Of a stretch of DNA of 23,383 nt, positions 23,000 to 23,383 are shown piece after piece. Position numbers and translations under genes: made by a program. The notes beneath the pieces are model-generated. The model did no database searches. It saw only the letters and a list, made by a program, of their open reading frames with translations, and had not been told where the DNA came from. The DNA lies in assembly GCA_031279675.1 (NCBI GenBank), contig JAITIB010000094.1, positions 1 through 23,383 of the forward strand, given 5' to 3'. Source of the DNA: Puniceicoccales bacterium (GTDB lineage Bacteria > Verrucomicrobiota > Verrucomicrobiia > Opitutales > UBA953). Numbering within the stretch: position 1 is the first letter of the stretch; every line of letters starts with the position of its first letter.

Positions 23000-23051
23000 C
23001 TCCGACCAACGCCCATTTTTTTCACCAACAAAACAACAGCACAGCCATCCA

Positions 23052-23383
23052 ATGCACGAACTGTCCAAGATCCGCAACTTTTGCATCATCGCCCACGTTG
23101 ACCACGGCAAAACAACCCTCTCCGACCGCCTCCTCGAACGCACCCAGACCGTCGAGAAACGACAAATGAAAGAACAGCTCCTCGACGCAATGGACCTTGA
23201 GCGCGAAAAAGGAATCACCATCAAATCCCACCCCGTCACCCTCTTCTACAAAGCCGCCGACGGACACGAATACACCCTCAACCTCATCGACACCCCGGGC
23301 CACGTCGATTTCTCCTACGAAGTCTCACGCTCCCTCGCCGCCTGCGAAGGCGCCTGCCTCCTCATCGACGCCACCCAAGGCGT
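23052..23383 (+). CDS. lepA: Elongation factor 4 (LepA), 5' part
   Basis: LepA is a ribosome-associated translational GTPase. Only the first 110 codons lie in the window; the gene runs off the end. The G domain is clear: G1 AHVDHGKTT (residues 14-22), the switch region MDLEREKGITIKSHPVTL, and G3 DTPGHVDFSYEVSRSLAACEG near 80-100. The LEREKGITIK and SYEVSRSLAACEG wording distinguishes LepA from EF-G and TypA. The ATG at 23052 gives MHELSKIRNFCIIAHVDHG, as in the family. Full LepA has about 600 residues. It follows lpxI by 52 bases on the same strand. Confidence 0.95.
   Translation, partial: MHELSKIRNFCIIAHVDHGKTTLSDRLLERTQTVEKRQMKEQLLDAMDLEREKGITIKSHPVTLFYKAADGHEYTLNLIDTPGHVDFSYEVSRSLAACEGACLLIDATQG

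Overview
This window looks like a chromosomal piece of a Gram-negative bacterium of the Verrucomicrobiota, most likely Opitutales/Opitutaceae. The basis is indirect: high GC with C/G-rich third codon positions, two PEP-CTERM surface proteins, an LpxI-type lipid A enzyme, a Bacteroidota-style long amidophosphoribosyltransferase, a long TrkH/KtrB potassium transporter, secreted beta-helix and GH10 carbohydrate enzymes, and few clear Shine-Dalgarno sequences. No rRNA, tRNA, CRISPR array or insertion sequence was seen. Family assignments come from reading motifs; no database search was possible.

Layout. Bases 1-180 hold the C-terminus of a PEP-CTERM protein, closed by a perfect 12-bp terminator hairpin. 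Then come recN (DNA repair) and ndk. An AT-rich gap with a perfect 22-bp palindrome precedes a GxxExxY-family protein whose nuclease-like motif looks degenerate. Two back-to-back hairpins separate it from three minus-strand genes: a VOC protein overlapping a HAD phosphatase by 4 nt, followed by a secreted beta-helix protein with a C-terminal PDZ-like domain. A 415-bp gap with a Fur-like site and a second inverted repeat leads to a PEP-CTERM protein with seven FG-GAP blades.

The middle is a carbohydrate region. A secreted GH10 xylanase (minus) diverges from an MFS transporter, a Gfo/Idh oxidoreductase and a TIM-barrel isomerase (plus). The inferred logic is extracellular xylan cleavage plus uptake and oxidation or isomerisation of a small product. 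The divergent gap encodes a series of predicted RNA hairpins ending in a strong intrinsic terminator, about 90 nt before the transporter. This is a candidate regulatory leader or small RNA.

Bases 14401-19996 are a tightly packed minus-strand string, in transcription order: small putative lipoprotein, oppB-like and oppC-like permeases, a degenerate FmdB-like protein, nuoB, nuoC and a ktrB/trkH-like K+ transporter. nuoB and nuoC lack nuoA and nuoD as neighbours, and nuoC overlaps the K+ transporter start. On the plus strand the window ends with purF, lpxI and the 5' part of lepA.

The observations most worth checking are the structured RNA upstream of the transporter, the degenerate GxxExxY protein with its palindrome, and the orphan nuoBC pair embedded between an ABC permease pair and a K+ transporter. 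None of these is proven to be a new system.
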